6,989 bases of DNA from Methylococcales bacterium (GTDB lineage: Bacteria; Pseudomonadota; Gammaproteobacteria; Methylococcales; Methylomonadaceae). Position numbers and translations under genes: made by a program. Below are positions 4,739 to 6,989 of this stretch, one piece after another. Every line of letters starts with the position of its first letter. Positions within the stretch are counted from its first letter, which is position 1. Where the stretch lies: NCBI GenBank assembly GCA_009692395.1, contig SHZG01000124.1:1-6989 (forward strand), written 5' to 3'. The notes beneath the pieces are model-generated. The model was not told where the DNA came from and searched no databases. It was given only the letters and a program-made list of their open reading frames with translations.

Positions 4739-6379
4739 ATGATTCACCGTTTCGACTTCTTAGATAAACGCCACACCATTGCAGGCAATGGTTTTAATCG
4801 CTGGTTATTACCCCCTGCGGCGTTAGCGATTCATTTATGTATCGGCATGGCATATGGCTTCTCAGTATTTTGGTTGCCATTGTCGAAAGCAATCGGCATT
4901 AAAGAACGTGTGAGTTGTGGCGCGGATGTTGGGTTTTTTACTGAATTATTTATCACCAGCTGTGATTGGAAAATCTCCACCCTCGGTTGGATGTACACGC
5001 TATTCTTTGTCTTCTTAGGTTCATCGGCGGCGGTGTGGGGCGGTTGGTTAGAACACGTTGGCCCGCGTAAAGCAGGCGTGGTCAGTGCCGTATGCTGGTG
5101 TGGTGGAATGTTATTATCAGCATTAGGCATTTATACCCATCAATTCTGGATGATGTTATTAGGTTCGGGTGTCATTGGCGGTATCGGTTTAGGCTTGGGT
5201 TATATTTCCCCTGTTTCGACACTCATTAAATGGTTTCCAGATAAACGCGGCATGGCAACAGGTATGGCGATTATGGGTTTTGGTGGTGGTGCGATGATCG
5301 GTTCACCGTTAGCGGCATTGTTAATGAAAACCTTTGCTACGGAAACCGATGTCGGTGTCATGCAAACCTTTATCGTGCTGGCGTTGATTTATTTTGTCTT
5401 CATGCTGGCAGGCGCGTTAGGGTATCGCATTCCTGCGACAGGTTGGCAACCCAAAGGCTGGATACCCCCTGCTAAACAACTGAATAACGACATGATTACG
5501 CCTCATCATGTTCACGTCAAAAACGTCTTTAAAATCAAACAATTCTGGTTATTATGGGGCGTGTTGTGCATGAATGTTAGCGCGGGCATTGGCGTGATTG
5601 GAATGTCATCACCGATGTTGCAAGAAGTGTTTGGTGGGCAGTTAATCGGCATCGCTAAAACCTATAGCGAACTCGATAAAACCCAACTCGCCAGCATTGC
5701 TGCGATTGCCGCAGGTTTCACCGCCTTATTAAGCCTATTTAATATCGGCGGACGCTTTTTCTGGGCAACTTTATCCGACAAGCTGGGACGCAAAATGACG
5801 TATTTTGTGTTTTTTGTGTTGGGTGGCTTGTTGTATATCAGTGTACCCAGCAGTGCAATGCTGGGCAACACCCCATTATTTGTCGCCGCCTTGTGTATTA
5901 TTTTGAGTATGTACGGCGGCGGCTTTGCCACAGTCCCCGCCTATCTAGCGGATTTATTCGGCACACAAATGGTCGGTGCGATTCACGGACGCTTATTAAC
6001 CGCGTGGGCAACCGCAGGCATCCTAGGCCCTGTGATTGTCAATTATATGCGTGACTATCAACTGGGTCTGGGCATCCCGCGTGAACAGGTTTATAACCAA
6101 ACCATGCTAATTTTAGCGGGCTTACTCGCCATCGGCTTCGTGTGTAATCTACTCATTCGTCCCGTCGCCGATAAATGGTTTATGACTGCCGATGAATTAG
6201 CCAAAGAAAAATGCCTAGCCAATGAAAAAACCCATGATGAAGAAGTTGAAGCAATTGACGGAGAGGTTGATACCCCCACGCATCCAGCTATGGTGTACTT
6301 GGCATGGACGCTAGTCGGTATACCCATCGCATGGGGCATTTATAAAACCTTAATGAATGTTAGTAAATTTTTTGTTTGA
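4739..6379 (+). CDS. OFA-family (oxalate/formate antiporter-like) MFS transporter with extra C-terminal helix, 546 aa
   Basis: This is an inner-membrane major facilitator, probably exchanging or importing small carboxylates; the substrate is not determinable here. Twelve membrane helices can be placed, beginning at residues 23-47 (LLPPAALAIHLCIGMAYGFS) and ending near 473. The MFS motif-A loop is at 101-113 (GGWLEHVGPRKAG) with a counterpart in the second half (FWATLSDKLGRK, 341-352). OFA-typical segments are WFPDKRGMATGMAIMGFGGG (165-184) and ADLFGTQMVGAIHGRLL (404-420). The first periplasmic loop is long and has two cysteines (C60, C75) that could form a disulfide. After helix 12 an acidic linker (about 480-515) leads to a thirteenth hydrophobic segment (517-538, VYLAWTLVGIPIAWGIYKTL), making the protein longer than usual. 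There is no clear Shine-Dalgarno before the start; the 90-bp gap after the hairpin at 4625-4648 should hold its own promoter. It is probably not part of the preceding transcript. Confidence 0.85.
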   Translation: MIHRFDFLDKRHTIAGNGFNRWLLPPAALAIHLCIGMAYGFSVFWLPLSKAIGIKERVSCGADVGFFTELFITSCDWKISTLGWMYTLFFVFLGSSAAVWGGWLEHVGPRKAGVVSAVCWCGGMLLSALGIYTHQFWMMLLGSGVIGGIGLGLGYISPVSTLIKWFPDKRGMATGMAIMGFGGGAMIGSPLAALLMKTFATETDVGVMQTFIVLALIYFVFMLAGALGYRIPATGWQPKGWIPPAKQLNNDMITPHHVHVKNVFKIKQFWLLWGVLCMNVSAGIGVIGMSSPMLQEVFGGQLIGIAKTYSELDKTQLASIAAIAAGFTALLSLFNIGGRFFWATLSDKLGRKMTYFVFFVLGGLLYISVPSSAMLGNTPLFVAALCIILSMYGGGFATVPAYLADLFGTQMVGAIHGRLLTAWATAGILGPVIVNYMRDYQLGLGIPREQVYNQTMLILAGLLAIGFVCNLLIRPVADKWFMTADELAKEKCLANEKTHDEEVEAIDGEVDTPTHPAMVYLAWTLVGIPIAWGIYKTLMNVSKFFV

Positions 6380-6424
6380 GTCTGTAGCAGAGGACTCGTT
6401 GATTTTTATGCAGATAAATAAAAT

Positions 6425-6850
6425 ATGAACAACACACCCGCTAGCTTATTTGGCTTCGTTAATTCAAACAGAGATTTTGGTAATGCAAATGCTTGAGGGA
6501 AAAATCAATTTAATTCCAGTTTTCCAGCTGCGTTGGCTTGTTATCTTCATAGTAACGAGCTAGATGCTAATTACATCTCTATTTCAGCACAGAAATTTGG
6601 CATTAACGCCATTAGCGTAGAAGATATTTTTGCGATTAATCCCACATCATCCGATATTTATTTTGCCTTTGAAGCACAACACACACCTTTTCAAAAATAT
6701 GTGATTGGTGCGTTGCCTAGAACGGATTTAGTTATTCTTAATAAGACAACTAATCAGTGTTTATGAGGGCTGGAGGTTAAATTAACAGCATTACCTGATA
6801 ATACAACTTGCACCTTAAGTGATGAACAATTTGGTTCTGAGATTGTTATA
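6425..6850 (+). pseudogene. HindVP-type restriction endonuclease, broken by two TGA codons and an IS630 insertion
   Basis: One continuous frame from ATG 6425 reads MNNTPASLFGFVNSNRDFGNANA, stop, GKNQFNSSFPAALACYL..., ...ISVEDIF..., YFAFEAQHTPFQKYVIGALPRTDLVI, stop, GLEVKLTALPDNTTC...FGSEIV. This matches what I know of the HindVP family of type II restriction enzymes. The PD-(D/E)xK catalytic pattern is visible as Asp101 in RTDLVI and Glu117-x-Lys119 in LEVK. The stops are TGA at 6494-6496 (codon 24, where Trp is expected, so TGG to TGA) and TGA at 6764-6766 (codon 114, CGA to TGA likely). The second falls between the catalytic Asp and the ExK pair. Homology ends at the TA of 6849-6850, where the IS630 element begins. 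Two nonsense changes plus a truncation make it non-functional. No partner methyltransferase is seen in the window. Confidence 0.8.
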
Positions 6851-6859
6851 GCCAAAGCA
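6847..6859 (-). repeat. IS630 terminal inverted repeat, left end
   Basis: TATAGCCAAAGCA is the reverse complement of 134-146, identical over 13 bp. It lies 25 bp before the transposase start and exactly where restriction-enzyme homology stops, so it marks the insertion boundary. The TA at 6847-6848 or 6849-6850 is the likely target dinucleotide. Confidence 0.72.
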
Positions 6860-6884
6860 GTATAATTTGATTATTTTAAATTAG

Positions 6885-6989
6885 ATGACATATTCAGCCG
6901 ATTTCCGCCAAAAAGTATTGACGATTAAAGAACAAGAAGGGCTAACACAAGCGGAAGCGGCAGTGCGTTTTGGTGTTGGAGTGGCAAGT
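6885..6989 (+). CDS. IS630-family transposase, N-terminal fragment
   Basis: The ATG at 6885 opens MTYSADFRQKVLTIKEQEGL, then TQAEAAVRFGVGVAS, to the window edge (35 codons). This is the N-terminal helix-turn-helix of IS630 transposases, which binds the inverted repeats: the (L/F)RxKVL helix, then the T..EAA.RFGVG.AS recognition unit. No Shine-Dalgarno is obvious in the AT-rich leader. The fragment carries no damage, unlike the element at the left edge. The DDE domain is outside the window, so activity cannot be judged. Confidence 0.85.
   Translation, partial: MTYSADFRQKVLTIKEQEGLTQAEAAVRFGVGVAS

Larger units (their letters stand above)
6847..6989 (+). mobile_element. IS630-family insertion sequence, left-hand end
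   Basis: The 5' end of a second element runs off the right edge, in the same orientation as the one at 1-146. It comprises the inverted repeat (6847-6859), a 25-bp AT-rich leader and the first 35 transposase codons. It is inserted in the HindVP-like gene. Its 3' half, its far inverted repeat and the remainder of the interrupted gene should lie beyond the window. Confidence 0.82.

Noticed and set aside
6494..6766. The two in-frame TGA codons might mean UGA is read as an amino acid (Trp or selenocysteine).
   Set aside because: The transporter gene at 4739-6379 ends with TGA, only the first TGA sits where Trp is expected, and the gene is further truncated by an IS. Ordinary decay explains everything.
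147..6846. Whole segment as a composite transposon with passenger genes.
   Set aside because: IS630 elements move singly into TA sites, only one end of each element is visible, and the broken genes at both borders look like separate insertions. It cannot be supported from this window.

Overview
The window reads as chromosomal DNA of a moderately AT-rich Gram-negative bacterium, probably a gammaproteobacterium. The clues are secreted proteins with Sec signal peptides, an outer-membrane protein remnant, MxaD-like periplasmic proteins, and abundant IS630-type and nested-palindrome repeats. That mixture would fit a sulfur-oxidising or methylotrophic lineage such as Thiotrichales/Beggiatoaceae or Methylococcales, but this placement is inference, since no marker gene is present.

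The edges are mobile DNA and gene wreckage. The left edge (1-146) is the 3' end of an IS630-family element whose transposase has lost the expected catalytic Glu. Next to it is a minus-strand outer-membrane protein gene (216-643) broken by a frameshift and cut short. The right edge (about 6847-6989) is the 5' end of a second IS630-family element in the same orientation. It sits inside a HindVP-type restriction endonuclease gene (6425-6850) that also carries two in-frame TGA codons. The two IS ends share a 13-bp inverted terminal sequence, so they belong to the same or closely related elements.

The middle holds five intact plus-strand genes and one intact minus-strand gene. A minus-strand gene (986-1501) encodes an unrecognised 171-residue protein. 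It is separated from the plus-strand genes by a 222-bp MITE-like element (1589-1810) with inverted ends, four internal hairpins and a perfect 13-bp direct repeat on either side. The plus-strand cluster follows: an NTF2/ketosteroid-isomerase-like protein (1949-2359), two tandem secreted MxaD-like SRPBCC proteins (2424-2978 and 3089-3655), and a secreted seven-bladed YVTN beta-propeller protein (3660-4619) placed 4 nt after the second SRPBCC gene. A strong hairpin (4625-4648) closes this group. A separate gene (4739-6379) encodes an OFA-family (oxalate/formate antiporter-like) MFS carrier with an extra C-terminal membrane helix.

The most coherent working picture is a small periplasmic module, two START-fold proteins and a beta-propeller, of the type found around PQQ-dependent alcohol oxidation, beside a carboxylate carrier. 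No dehydrogenase or cytochrome is present in the window, so its substrate stays unknown.
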